Origin: Luscinia megarhynchos
Taxonomy: Eukaryota; Chordata; Aves; Passeriformes; Turdidae
Length of the DNA: 64,000 nucleotides
Direction of reading: 5' to 3'
Assembly (NCBI GenBank): GCA_034336665.1
Contig: JAPFBE010000002.1
Coordinates: 76,759,405 to 76,823,404 of the forward strand
Position numbers and translations under genes: made by a program. Every line of letters begins with the position of its first letter. Positions within the stretch are counted from its first letter, which is position 1. Positions 11,911 to 26,000 of the stretch are shown here, piece by piece. The notes below the pieces were generated by a model. The model saw nothing but the letters and a program-made list of their open reading frames with translations. It was not told the origin of the DNA and searched no databases.

Positions 11911-14900
11911 TTGAATTACATGGTTCTGTGGCTACTGCAAGTCATTATGCATCTGAGTAAGTTACTCAGATTTTGGACATAAAATTTGAAAAGGTAAAGG
12001 ACACAAGGATTAAAATGACTGTTTTCAGTGGAAGTCCAAAACAATTTACAAAATTATGCTACTACTACTAATAGATTTTACTCTAGAGCCACTTAACAGC
12101 ATAAACACAAACAAAGGAGCATGTCTATCAATTTCTGCATTGCCCACATGATTGGCTTTAGCCATGCATTGTCAGTACTAGTTAAGGTACTTTTTTATAC
12201 TGATATTGAGCTGATTTTAATTCCACTAAAATCTAGGCTTGTTTTCTTCATATTTTAATTGAGATTCTACAATTTGTCTTTTCTGGCAGAAACTATGTAT
12301 ATAGAAACTAATTCTAAACCTGTGATACCTTATAATTTTAACTGTTATAAGTGCTAAATACTTGATTATAGATTTGTATTGCAGTTAAGTTATTGAGAAT
12401 ACTTCTGCACTATGATTAAATTCCTGCAGTTTTGTATCAATATAAATGTCCAAATATAACATAGCATGTTACTGTTTTTTCATTTGTCACAGGAGACATT
12501 TAAAATGCCATCAGAAAATGTATTTACTTAGCAGTTATTTTGCAAAAAGGGGGAAAAAACCTTTAGGCCTTTTTCTAGCCTCAGCTGCTGCAGCTACTCA
12601 CGATCTCTGTGTGTTGTAGTGACAATTTTGTAGCAGAGATCTTTGATCTATTATTACACAATTGCAATCTTACAGCACCTTGAGGTTTAACTGCTTTTAT
12701 TTTTCATCAATCTTGCCAGTATTTTTGAGATAAATGTTGCATGTGAGACCCCCTAGTTGGGCAGAGAAATCTGTGTAGTCACGTTTATTAAGCACATATA
12801 AAAATACTTTTTTCAATCAAAGCTTCACTAAAAGATCATCTTGTGTCTTCTAGGAATTGCTAGATTTAATGTTGTAGCTAGACTTCTTCATTTTCATCTT
12901 TCTGATTTTGAGAGAAATTTGTTTCTCTCCTGTTTAGTATTTTGAGGACCTAGGTGATAGAAATTTCAGGCTTTGCCTTAAGATAGCTTTACCTACAGCA
13001 CTGCATTTATTGTGAATTAGATGTTGGGACTGAGTAGTTGTCTTTTGGGGAAACACCTTGTTTCTCAGATTAAAAAAAACCCCAAGCATTTGAATTTCCT
13101 GTGTAATATAATAATTTGCAGAATGGAGATTGTTTCTTTCAGCTCTTCTTTCATTGCAAAGGATAAACTTTTAAACATCATGGATTTTAAAAGGATACTT
13201 AGTACTTAAGATTTATCAGGAAAATGCAGACAGGAAGAACATAATTTTTAGCTGAAGTAAGTTAATTTGGATTTATGGAATCTGTAAAGCTGTGTTAACC
13301 CATACTGTGTATTTTCTAATAGGCTAGTGGAAAAACAGCTTTTACATTTGGATTTGGTGCTTAATGTTGTGAATGTGTCTCCTAGTTAAATTATTGCTAA
13401 GAGTGTTTCAAGTAGTATCCAGATTCTGAACTGCGAGTAAGATTTCTCCTTCTAAATTTTCCTAACAATCAGTGCCTCTTCTGACTGAATTGTGCTTAAA
13501 ACTTTTTCCACAAAGGAGTAAGCCTAAGTTTCACCCAAGTGAGTAACCACAGGAATCCTTTCTGCAAGGAATCCAGAGAGAGTGGTGACAACAACACTGG
13601 GTTCTTCTCTCTCTTAGGAAGGTGCTTTGTCGTGGACTAGGAAGCCTGGGCTTGCCAGTGACTGCATGAAAAAAGTATGAAAGAAACTGGTTATAAACTG
13701 AGAAAGGGATATCAAAGTGTATCCCACAGCTGCAGGTCCCTAGTCCTCTGCACTTAGGGAATTGGTGGGGTATTCCTACAGTTTTTTTCTGGCCTGGTGG
13801 ATGTAGGCAACTTCTTTTTAATAATTTCATAGAGTGATGTTTGTATAATGAAAAATACTAATTTTGTTGAAGGAGGTGGCTGTAGCTTCTTTCACAGCTC
13901 AAGAACTGAAAAGAAAGCTAGAGCCAGAAATCCAGAGTATTGACTCAAAGCTGGAGGAAGTCAAACAAAACCTTAACTTTGAGACAGGCCTGACCTGCAT
14001 ACCCAGTTGAAAGAAAAAACCATTTTTAAGCCAAATGCTCTTAAAAGAGAATGAAAGGGAGTAAAATTTGCAAACCTGTAGGGAGGCTTTGCTGCTGACA
14101 AGTGATGGCCAGTGAGGAATGATGGGAGGAAAGCTGTGAAGAACGTGTGCCGTATGAAGTGCAGACATACAGGTGCTGAAGTGCCTCTGCACAGCATCAA
14201 TAGGCTGGGGGTGTCCCATCCTCCTGGGTGGAGATGTGGGTCTGTGACAAGAGCTCTGCATAGGAGCTCTTCATCCAATACCCTGGGTATTTGTAACTGG
14301 AATTAACTCAAATACATAGAATGCAACACGTATGAGAAACTGTCTGTGCTGGCTAAGCTGTAGGACCAGATCAGCAATATGGTGTGCCAAGAGATAAGGC
14401 TTTGTTACTCTGCTACCATATTTTCTACCTCTGAAAAGCAAGCAGGTATCTTCATGTAATAGCAGGATCTGGGCTGTACAGTGCTCCCAGACATTTCTAA
14501 ACAGGAAGAGGTAGCACACATATGCCTTAAAGGCAGCTGATTTTATTATCGTCCATATAGTCATAATTCAATTTTGAGTAAATTAGGGAACCAAAAATGC
14601 CAAAAGGTTGATACTGTTACATCTTAATTTAGATAGTACATTAGAACTTTACAATAACAATGTTCCGTCATAATTTTTGGATTCTTATTTTAGGTGAGAG
14701 CAATATGGGAGCATTCAATGGATGTCAGAGCTTTTTGTACAAATATTTCCCCATTTTCCCTTGCCCAACCTGAAAGAAAAGTTTTGTTTTGTTTGAACTA
14801 ACTGTAACACTCGATTTTACTTAGCAGAAAGAATGGAAATTGAAGCATCTTTGACAGAAAAAGAAAGGCTTTGGTGACACTCGGGGTACAAACCTGAAGT

Positions 14901-17900
14901 GAGGAATTATAAACAGCTCTTTTTCTGAAACAGTGTATTTTTAGGAATATGGTACACTGGGAGTTTCAGTTTAATTTTTTTTTGAAGCTTGAATTACACG
15001 GAGAATTGTGTGGTCAAGGATGAATTTGGTGTAAGGAGCAAGGATTATGGGCATGAGGAAAAGCATTTCTAGTATTATTTCATAGCTATAGTGAATCTAA
15101 GCACTGTTTTAGAGATGGTTTTGTCTTTGTGGACACTAGAACACTTCAGCTCAAGCACACCTTGAACTTGAGTTTATATTATATATTTATATTATCTGCA
15201 TGTTAGGTCATTTTCTAATTGATAAATTTGTACTTTTATAAAGTTGGAATCATAATCCAAAAAATGTCAATCATAAACCAACTCTTAAAATCTAGGTAAT
15301 CAGCAATTATCAAAACCAGGAAGCAACTTGTTCTGGAGATTAAGTAACACTAATTTGCAACTTCTTCCTGAGATCACTGGCAATGTGTAACTACCAGCCT
15401 ACAACTGTATGTCCCCTTGACACCTTCTGTAGATTTAAATGCCAGCATAAAGAAAATTAACAACTAGGTTTGCTATGTATTCACAAAATACTATAGAATC
15501 CTGGCGTTTTTAGGTTGTTTTCAAACTAGATAGACAAATACTGTCCATCAGTTTGGATGCTAGGACCAGCTGCTACGTGAACAGTGAGCTATTGTTCAAG
15601 AACTGATCCTGCTGCCTTACATCTCCCTGGCACAATTTACTGAGTCAGTACTCAGACCTGCCCATTTCTCTGTCAGACCTGGTATGCTGGTTGTATGCTG
15701 GAATTCCAGTTTGAAATTACATAAAGGACTATATTAATCTGCCTATATGTTTGTTCACACACAATGCACCTGGACTTGGAGATACTGTGTAAATATAATT
15801 TCTTTGTGTGTGGCAGTGCCTGTTCTCATCTTTCGCTGCAGTATGCTTGCATCATACTTTTTTTTTAAGATGAGCAATGTAAACACATACAGAACATTTT
15901 CTGTAAGCAACTTGTGAGCAAAATCTCTCTTTTGATTAGACAATAAATATTCCTAAGGTTTGCATGCCAGGCTTGTTTTATCTTATTGTGTGAAAACTGA
16001 TTATAGACAGAAGGCAAAAAAATTAAAAGTGTGACCTAGAAGTTAGTTATTTTGATTTTGAGAAGTAAGAAACTCAAATAAAATGAAAGATCAAACTGTG
16101 GAGGAAAGGCATTCAGAGACCTGCAGTGTTCAGGATGAGTGAGAAGGTGTTGTTTTGGATCTGGTGCTGAAACCAATGACTGACAGAGATTCCGGTAGTA
16201 AAAGCTGCAGCAGAGCAGTATGGGCAGAGCGCTAAAGCAAGTGGTAGAGAGTCGCTAGTCAGGGATATCTGATACCGTGTAGCGTTTTGTAATTAACTCA
16301 CAGGAATGTGGAGATGGTGATCAAAGATTGCAACAGGAAGAGGGACCAATAATGGTAAGGAAGAGGGTTCATTTTTTGGCACATTTGGCTTGAATTCTAA
16401 GAAGATACCAGAACAATCTGAACACAACTAGAATTTGAAAATCAAGCAAAAATCAGTTTGTGAACTTGTAACTCAAACCAGATGTGGCCAAATGTGACTG
16501 AGGATTGATTCAAAAAACGGAAAAGAGCAAGAGAAGAGGGTGAAGACTCCCTCCAGTTTAATGGGAGAGGGAGAGACAGGAAAAATACGGAGTGAGAAAT
16601 CATTTGTATAACATGGACTGGAGCAAGGCAGGTGAGTGGGTTAGAGGTAGGTCTACAGTAGAAGCTTCAGCTGCTGTCTCAGTTAGGAATTAACGTGGAA
16701 TAAAGCCTATCACATCAGGAATGAAGGCAAGGAAGGGAACTTGGCATTTCAGAGGAAGTTGATGGGGAGGTGGTTGGAGGGAGGAACTCGAGCTGACTGC
16801 AAGCGCACTTTCCACACATAGGAACCGGTGCAATGACAAAGAACAGACCAGCCCTGACACACAACCATTCTGGGAGAAGATGGGGGAGTAAGGGTAGGAG
16901 AAAAAAGGACAGACTCATAGATGTGAATGGACAGAAATAGAAATCACACTTCAATGGTGAAAATATCTTGGTAGTCTTCTCCAAAAGAAAAACCTGTGGC
17001 TTCCCCATTTGACGTAGAAAATGGGAAGTCAGCTAAAACTGGTGTGAGTTAAATTGAAAACTAAATGTGTTTTCATGCAGGGATACAGCAGCTATGCATG
17101 GTTTTAGTAGTACCTAGAGTAATTCAATCTGCTTTAAACTGTTTTCATCAGCTAAGATGCTGAATGCAAGACTGTATGTTAAGAGCCTTGCTAATAAAAA
17201 GTATATTTAGTTTATATATTGTGTGCATCTCCTTCCTGTAAGCAGTGCGAACAAAGGTAATAAATGTTACCAAAAAAGTATCCCAAACAAATCCTCAAGC
17301 TGTTACACACAGAAAATGCAAGAAAAAAGATCTGAAGTTTCTGCTTAGATGTATTTTTAAGGTGAAGAGCATAATTTTGTCAGAAAGGTGGGTTTACTTG
17401 CAGACCCTGAGTGTGGCAGATAAAAGAAACCTTAGATATCTTCTCTGATTTACTGAACTTTTTTTAACCTTCCAAAGAAAATCGGCAGCACATCAGCTCT
17501 CAGAGAAATTGAATGGTTGAAACCAGAAAGCACAAGCTGCACAGTGGAAATAGAGCACACAGCAAAACTTCTGAACTGCAGAATGCAAAGTTGATTGGCC
17601 TTGCTTCCGCTCACAGCATTTGCTTTACCTACAAAAATACCTCAATCCATAAGCTTTTCATCTTTTCTGATTCTATGACTCTCCCATCCTGCTGGGGGAG
17701 AATGTTTGAGTGGCTGCACGGGGCTTAGCTGCCCAATGGGGTTAGCCTACAACAGTAGGTTCTATACCATAAAGGAAATACCAGGTGAAGTTAATGCACT
17801 AGCTCCAGGGATAAGGCAGACACTGATGTAATTTACTGGAAATCTGAATTTATGTAATCATGTCCTTTATCATCTACCTCAGAAACTTCAGTAATAGAAA

Positions 17901-19800
17901 GGCAAACCAGTAAGCCAACAAACATGTTTCTTCTAATATCTTGAGGTGAAAATGATGCCAAAAACAACTTAAAATGGAAGACTTCAGAATAATGAATAGG
18001 ACTTGTTACATGAATTTGGTTAAGGGAATTGTATATCTAAGCTTTTTAATGTAAGCCTAACAATATTGAAATAGCAGGAGCTAAGGTGCATTAATGTGCA
18101 GGCTTTTCATCAACTGGACAGCAGCTGAAACTGGATTACTAGGCACCCTCAAGTTGGAATCCTAGAATATTCTGAGCTGAAAGGAGGACACAACTCTTAA
18201 ACACTAAATTATTTTAAAAAAATAAAATATCAGCCGTCTTGGAAACTGGATTTGAAGAGCCCCAGATTATAAAACATGAAGAGTGCCCTCAGCTATGTCA
18301 CCAGGGTTGTTTGTGCCCCTAGCAGATTGCAGTCTGAGCAGCAAAGGACTTCAGTCTTTACATTCTTGTAGAAGGCCCCTATACATTGTGTTTTGTCCTT
18401 TCACCTCAGAAATTCTCCAGCTTTTTTTTTTACAACTGTAAATGCAATCTTTCTGAAGAATCTTGTCCATTGATACTCTGCTACCCAACCTATTTGCTTG
18501 AATTTAGTAACAATCAAAAACCTCAGCACTCTTCAAGAGCTCTGTTGGACCAATAGGTCTTCAGTCAGAAAACCTGGAAATTCTCATAGTAGAAAAACTC
18601 AGCTGAGGGTGGAAAAGTCAGTACATCTCCAGAAAGAACTTCAACTGCTTAAGAACAGTCTTTTTAGAGGTACTTGGTGGATAAGATTTGATGTGCCCTT
18701 ACACAAACACTCACAGCTTTTGTGGAGCTCAGAAGTACTGGGCTGCATGCACTTTGTGTATCACTCTGGACATTGCTGACCAGCAAGAAGATGCCAAGAC
18801 AGAGCTGAGAAAACACTGGCTTTGGAAGGCCAAATATTTTCTGCATGCTGCAATCATGATGACTTCAGCACATCTGCTACCTTGACATACACAGATGTTG
18901 CAATGCTGTTCTTTAGATCTGACACACAACACAGCAGCTTCAAACAGTGCAGCTTATCTTCCTTGTATGCTCAGAGCTCTTGGCAGAGGAACTAATTCTG
19001 TTTGTGTCAATTCAATTACATCAACTAGATTACTGCCTCACACAAGGAAGGAGAATCTCCCTCTTGAAACAGGATGTAATAGAGCTACTGTCCATCTTTA
19101 TCTGTATGTGATGGCTTCATACAGCTGAGCAGGAAGTCTGGAAATTTTCTCACTGTACTTGCAGGAGAATCTCACAAATTGCAAGTTCTCAGATCATTAA
19201 GATGCACAAACAGGTAATTGTTTCATAGCTTTCCCTGTTACTTAAACTGTTTTGAAGTCCATATTTTTTACACAGTGATTGCAAAAAAAGGCAGAAAGAA
19301 ATTAGTCATATAATTTAAAATTCCAAATTAGGTCTTAAAGACTTTGGCTTGGAAGTAGGTTTTAACAAATGAACATTCAGCCACACTGATCTAAAGGTGT
19401 AAATGAAAATATGTTTAAGCAAGGGAAAAAGAAGCTGTTTTTTTCAGTTCCAAGATATTCTGTACCAGTAACAATAGCATATGCTCTATATAATGAGCCA
19501 CAGAGAAGTGGTTCATTATGAATCATATCATGATCATATCATAATCAAATACCAGTTGCATCTCAGCCTCAAAAGATTTTCAATTCTTAAGATAATATCC
19601 TTGAAAAAACCTAATTAACAAAGCCTTTCTGAAAAAAGAAAAAATAGCCTGATGCTGGCTTCCTTTTTTCCCCAAAACAGTAATGATAACCAAACATTAA
19701 AATAGCCTAAAATGAAATCCTAGGTATCTACAGTATTTTACTGAGCATTACTCTGAAGTGAATAATGGGAAGGTCTTGACAATGGTGCAATCTGTAAGTA
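11911..19800. other. intergenic gap between OSGIN2 and NBN 3' ends
   Basis: No exon with splice sites and conserved protein sequence was found on either strand. Open frames here (for example 13531-13830, 13899-14261 and 16715-17008) have no recognisable family, no partner exons and no codon structure I trust. A degraded CR1 tail sits at 18155. Part of the right end may be NBN 3'UTR, as human NBN has a long one. The 13.5-14.5 kb and 16.1-17.0 kb stretches are less AT-rich than their surroundings and may be old unrecognised repeats. Confidence 0.6.
18155..18212 (-). mobile_element. degraded CR1/SINE tail
   Basis: The motif CCTAGAATATTCTGAGCTGA followed by AAGGAGGACACAACTCTTAA resembles the reverse complement of the 3' tail shared by CR1 and TguSINE1, with the central ATCATCGAGTC part missing. 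It is short and diverged. Confidence 0.4.
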
Positions 19801-19809
19801 CCAAGCAGT

Positions 19810-19974
19810 GAAAGGAACTTTTCTTTTTTCTTTAATAAAAGCAAGACTTACAAAACATGTCTTACAGTAAGAGATATGCAAAGGGTCATATATAGGAACA
19901 TGATACACACTGTAACCAGGAAACCTAAGGAAAGCAGGGCTTGCCAGAGAAACACTGTAAATCCAGGTCACAAT
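19810..19974 (-). other. NBN: NBN proximal 3' untranslated region (inferred)
   Basis: Sequence following the NBN stop codon in transcript sense. An ATTAAA hexamer on the - strand (TTTAAT at 19831-19836) lies about 140 bases past the stop and could serve as a proximal poly(A) signal. A longer 3'UTR cannot be excluded. Confidence 0.4.
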
Positions 19975-20005
19975 TTATCTTCTTCTTTTCACATTAGGAT
20001 CATAT
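19975..20005 (-). CDS. NBN: NBN terminal coding exon 16
   Basis: The acceptor is TTTATTGCAG; 31 nt as in human, ending TAA at 19977-19975. It encodes [10 protein letters not shown]. Human has RYNP at this point, so Asn to Asp is a conservative change in the FRY motif tail. Confidence 0.93.
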
Positions 20006-23000
20006 CTGCAATAAAAAAATCAAATTTGTCACTAATAAGTAAAACAATGATATTCAAAGTTCATATAGATATACAATGTGATGAAAACAGCTTTATTATA
20101 TATTCATAACAAGGGAATGGCCAGTGTTCAATCCTTTCCCTGACTACACTCCTATAATTAACTAAAGTTACTACTATTTGACTGAAGGATGCATAAGGTA
20201 GAACCTGTGTACAAACTCATAATAACTTTTAATGAAATTTCCAGATTTCCTAACTACTTACAACCATTAAACCTGATGCACAAACAAGCTTCTCCAGGCC
20301 CCAAAGGTCCCAACACTAAGCTCTTTACTGGAAAAGGACACCAAAACAATGACAGAGGAGGGAGGGAAGAGGTCCTGTATGTTTACATTAATGTACATTT
20401 GGCCACAACTCATTCATCTTTCTGCTGTTACCTACTCCTCCATAAAGCAAATACTTGCCCTACTTTGCCCTTTACACAGCTTATGATTGACTCTGTTAGA
20501 AATTTAGAGCTACTCTCTGGATATACTAGCTACCTGATCTACTGCAATATGCTTACAGTTTGAGTCTACTTGACACTGCTATCCCTTGGCCTTCTCCATT
20601 TGTGCTTTGTCTCCCAAAATCCTGTCATTTCTTTGACATTCTGATGTGTTTTGTATTCATGCATGAATAACTTACAGACAACTGAATGATCAGGCAGTTC
20701 TACTTCCACTAATTCTGCTTTCATTCATCAAGACTTTTTGCTTACACAGGAAAATATGACAACTTGTGAGCGAAATTACATCAGCACATAGCTAGAAAGG
20801 TATTAGACGTCACTGTTGTTGCTACACAACCCAGACTTCAAAAATAAAATGTATACCCTTCGAAAGAAATGCTCCATTATTAACTGTTAATGAACAGAGC
20901 AAGTTGCTAATGCAGTAAGATTTTCTGAATGTCTCTAACATGTATTGATATGTAGTATCATGTTTGTTTGATAGTGATTCAGAAAGGAAATCCTTTTTCA
21001 CCATATACATTTTTCTACCTAAATGCACAACTTTTGCTGTTAGTCAAATTCATGAGAGATGAAAAGTCAAACACTGGTCACTTGTTTCTTCACATTAAAA
21101 AATGTAGAAAGTAATGAAGTTTCTGCTAAACAAAATGAGGTGCCTATATGCTGGAACCCAGAAGCCTGGGAGTCTTGAACTTTCTGTGCTTTCTGACACT
21201 GACCCCTCAGAAGAGCACTGCTTTTGACTTGAGGCCTTGGAGAAGGCTTCCAAATTTGAGTGATGGAGTTAAAGTCATGCGTGTGTAGTTAGAATAGCAG
21301 TGTGCAATTTCACATGGTGAAGGGGTTTGAATTTGGGGTTTTTAGAATATAGTAATAGGTATGGGACAAGATGGAGGTTCTTGGGCATTGTCTCTTTCTG
21401 TCTCCTTCCTTCTTCTTCCTCACGATTTCCAGTAGTAGTTTTTGGCTGGATAGTGCTGCACTGCAGGTCACAGGTGTTTGGTTATTGGGTCAAAAGTCTA
21501 AATAATATAAGTGTTATTTCTTTATTGGACAGTTTAGCTTTAAAAGACCTTGTAACTAGCTAGATTCATCTCCATTTTGCTCGATTTTAGCTGGCAGCTA
21601 GAAGTGTTGCAGAACTCTCTGTACTTTAGATAACATTTAATAAACAACCAAGTCCAAACATGAGAAAATTCCTCCTTCGTGTTTTTATCCTGACTCTGAG
21701 TGAAGACAGAAGAAAATGAAGACAAGCCACTAATTAGGTGGTGCAGTTAACCCATTACATCTACATTAAGTCTCAAAACAGCAGTTATTTGATATTATTG
21801 CTATAGCATTGTACACATTTGTTCTAACACTTAAATGTCTTTTGGACAGCAAATTCTATGGACTGGATATGGATTCAGTGGGGAGGGGAGGAGTGGGGAC
21901 ATAAAGCAGTTAGGAGATGATACATGATGGAAACCTCACATCAGAGCAACAGCAGCTTCAACCCTGTCTGTGACTGGCTACAGAGATGCTGACAGACACA
22001 CGAACACCTTTTCATATTATCTTCTCCACCTCACCTCCTCCCATTTTGCATGTTAAATGAAGCCTGAATAGTGATTTTTTTTCCCAGAGAAATTGCTGAA
22101 TCACTTTGACTACCTTCTATACATGGGAAAACATGAAATTTTGAAAAGAATAGACAAGGTAGTCTTTTCCAAAATGAAAATTTGCTCAAAAAAAAATGTG
22201 ATGCAAAAAATTCACATTTATCTAAGTACAAACTTAAAACTCTTACCTAAAGAGGTCATCAGCAAGTGATTCTTCTCTTGTACGTCTGTCTTGTTCCTGA
22301 GAAAGTTTATTTAATATTGGATTGGTAAGGATAATTCTAATGAACCATCTAGAAAAACAATATTCCTGCACTAACACAGTTTTTCCCGAAGTAGTAAGAT
22401 CTCTATGTACTCCATTTAGTGCACATTCACATTAGACAAGTTATTTCACTACAGAAATTTGGCTACTGCTACCAACTAATAAATTGAATAGATTCTGAAA
22501 GGTGTCAATTTTGGTTAGAAATGTGGTTTTTTGGGTTTTAAGCACCATTATAGAAATATATGGGTTTTTTATCTGATTATTTGTATATAAAGGGAATTTT
22601 AATTAGCATTATCTATATTCAGGGATTAAAAGAATGAGATAAGGAGTGTTGATGCAACTGGATCTCAGTTAGCCTGTGGAAACAATATGACACATCAGCA
22701 AGTATTTTTATGGAAATTACTGGAAAATAAAAGTGCTAGAGACCTGCCATGATAAGTGGTTTTTTAAGGACTTTTATATCTAGAGATTTGCACAAAAGAA
22801 AAAAATATTAAATTAATTCTCACTACATCTCTTCAGTACATTCCACCAGTTTTACTCATGCATTTTCTGTTCAGTTCAAGAGTAGAATATCAACTGTACT
22901 GTACAAGCATTTGAGCACAGCCATACAGAAATTCTTTATAGCTCCCCACCACATTTTTGCAAGTCACAAGTTACATAGTACTTATTTTACTCATCAAAAT

Positions 23001-26000
23001 ATTATTCTCATTAAGGTTACTGATTTTTGCTGTCTATAAATATTTCTAATTATAGGATTCTTGCATGCAAAATGAATTTAAATAACCACAAAAAAGGTGA
23101 GTGTTACCACTGACTTCTGACATTCAGTAACTTTACTACTGTATATGCTCCCATGAGCACGTGTGAGCAACTAACTTGCTGAGGTTTTATAGAAAAAATA
23201 AAATCCTGAAGTATTCCAGTAATAATCACTTACATTAGTCAAGTTTTTATTTCATCATGTTTAAAAAATAATTTCTTACCTCCAATTCCTGCCTTAACCA
23301 GTCTTCTAGCTCTGAATTCTTTTTAGCATTGTAAGCAATCAAATCTGATCCTCCAATAATGCATGGAAGTTGTCCTGCCCCAGGGTAAGCTACCTGTTGG
23401 ACAATAAATTCTTATAACTACAAGGCAAGCAGAGTGCAAGCAAAAGATCTATTTTAACAAATTCAGAAAGTCTATTCAGATATCACAGAAGAAAGTCAGG
23501 CAATCTATCTTTGAACAACATTCAAAGACCATATTTAAAAGTGACTGAAGTTAAAAAAGCATTTACAAAAAGCTGTTAACTCCCTCCTTTTACCAAAAGA
23601 AACAACCAAAAATATATCTGGTACGTTAAATATGCTAAATGAATTTCATAGTGCATTAAGTGGATTTTGAAATATCGATAAAAATCCGTTTATATTTTAT
23701 TATCAGACTGCATAAGCATCTGTTACAAAATGGTGGAAAAGAAAATATTATCAGAAAATTAAAACATTATCTAAAAATGAAAGCATACTCCCAGGAAGTA
23801 GTATTATGTGATCACATTATATAAACAGTATTTTACTGAAATGCCTTTCTAGTTATCTTATATGATTTTAATTTTTATTTTATTTTTAATATAAGCTGAA
23901 GTGGTACTTTTGCACTGAACACTAAGAATTATTTTGCAACTGTCTTTAGGACTCAAGCAAGAAATCATCTTACTTTTGTATGATACAGATTTAGTTCTGT
24001 TTAGAAATCCAAGATTTATTAGTTAAAATGGAGGATTCTGAATCAGTCTATGCTGTATATATAGGTCTTTGGAGAAGTGGAATTGCTAGCTTTTGGAGGT
24101 ACAACCAGAAGTTATGGTAGTCATCACTTAACAATTTATTCCAAGCTACAGCTTAGAATAGGGAGCACAAATATCTAAGTAACCTAGCACGAGATAAGCC
24201 TTTGTCAACCTGGTACTTCTTCAGTCAATTAAGAAAATATCTGTTTACAGTATAATATGGTACTTCAATTGTACATTTCTTTAGTTATTATCAAATCTTT
24301 AGTAACATATTTCTACAATCTAAAGGAAACACTTTTAGTACTTTTTAAATAGTGCCATCTTGTGACCATTTACAAAACACACTAACCTTTTTGAACATTT
24401 TGAAATTTTTCTTTCCCCCATAGCTGGTATTTCCAGGAAGATGACTGTTCTGTCTTGGATGGCTGACAACCAGTGATCTAAACTCTGTCAACAAAAGCCT
24501 GCTAGGAAGATTGCTGCAGTCATCTTCCAGTTTGCTGTGGTTCTTATGTGGGAAGAAAAAGGAAGAAGCATTGAAGTGTGTGAACCAATACACAGCATAT
24601 GTAACAGGACAAACTGTAGGGAAATTATGGTGAGCAGAAGTTAGGATTACAAAACAGTGAGGGGAAGCAGCAGCAGTGCTAGAATCTAAGAGGATGTATG
24701 AACTTCTCAGCCTCCTTGTATACCATAAATAGAGTATATTTGTTTCACTTGTGTTTAAATATGTGTTTAAATACTCCATGGCAGACAAAGTTGAACATCT
24801 TCAGCTCAATTCTCGCCTACAAATATCTGCCCAACTCTAGGGCTGTAAGCTGAATTTGATCAATGCATCAATTTCTTTTCTTTTCCATGAGAATGCTCAT
24901 ATGCCAACAAGTCTCCATGCACACTTTGCTGCCTGGGGCTGCATCTACGTGGATTCCAGAGGATGTCTGGGTGCAGGACAAGTTCACAAGTAATATTAAA
25001 GGACAGCTGCTCAAGGACAGCTCCAGCCTAGATGGATTACAGGTGTTTTACAGCGAAATGTAACTAAAAGGTCCTTTAATCTGAGCTGACCCTGCACTTT
25101 GGTATACATGCTCAGCATTCCCTCTTCTTGGGCTATTGTTTGTATGTGGGTAAAAATGCATTGTTCTGCCTCTTCCTGACTGGCTACACTATCTCTTCAG
25201 AATTGTTTAATTTCAGTTTCCTTCAGCCTAGTCACCTTTTCCTCTGCCTCACTGCCCCTCCAAGCAATTCTCCTTTCCCTCCTTCCTTCATCTCACCTAC
25301 AAAAAATTAGCACCCTATCTACTGTTAATCCCTGTATATTACATCTACTTTCCCAATGCTCCATCTCTTCCATTCTAGTTGTGATCTGAGAGCAGACAAG
25401 ATTACATCTCTGGCAGGTCTTCAAGTAGTAATCTAAGAAAAACATCAGTACAAGCTTAACTATGTTGAAAACTTAACACAATTACATGCAGTTTCAGTCA
25501 CTTTTAAGTATCCACCAAATGCCATTACAGAAGCACACAGATGAACTACGAGTGCTCTTTTTTTCCCCACAGTCTACAAGCTGGACTGCACTATTCAAAT
25601 TTAGATATGATTATTTTAAGGAGTACAATCTTCCAAACACCCTTTACTCTGAAATAGGATCCAAAAATACTATGTTCTTAAGAGCAAAATTCTGATGTGT
25701 TTTTGTAAAGCTTCTTAAAGTTTACTGTTCAAACTTAAAATTAGCTGGCTCCTTACCAAGACTTGTGACTCTTGCTTGATATTATTTTTCGTTTCTGAAG
25801 TTAGAAGCGATTCAAGTTCCTCTTCTTTCTATTTGATTAAAAATTAAAACTGGTTTAAAATATAAAACTGAAATGAAATGGGAATTTAATTACATAAAAT
25901 TGTTTTCTGCTTTTTATGGTAGAAAAACATATTCAAATCAACATAAATTTTTAGACAGAAAAGAAACTGCCCTGTACTTCAAATTTTTTATGATTTTATG

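Noticed and set aside
13531..14564. Cluster of open frames on both strands in the OSGIN2-NBN gap
   Set aside because: No conserved motif, no splice partners. Possibly an old unrecognised repeat, but I cannot support an element boundary.
24543..24788. Upstream extension of the 147-residue - strand frame
   Set aside because: Only 24387-24542 is NBN exon 13. The upstream part is intron that happens to stay open, and the downstream part past the donor is also intron.
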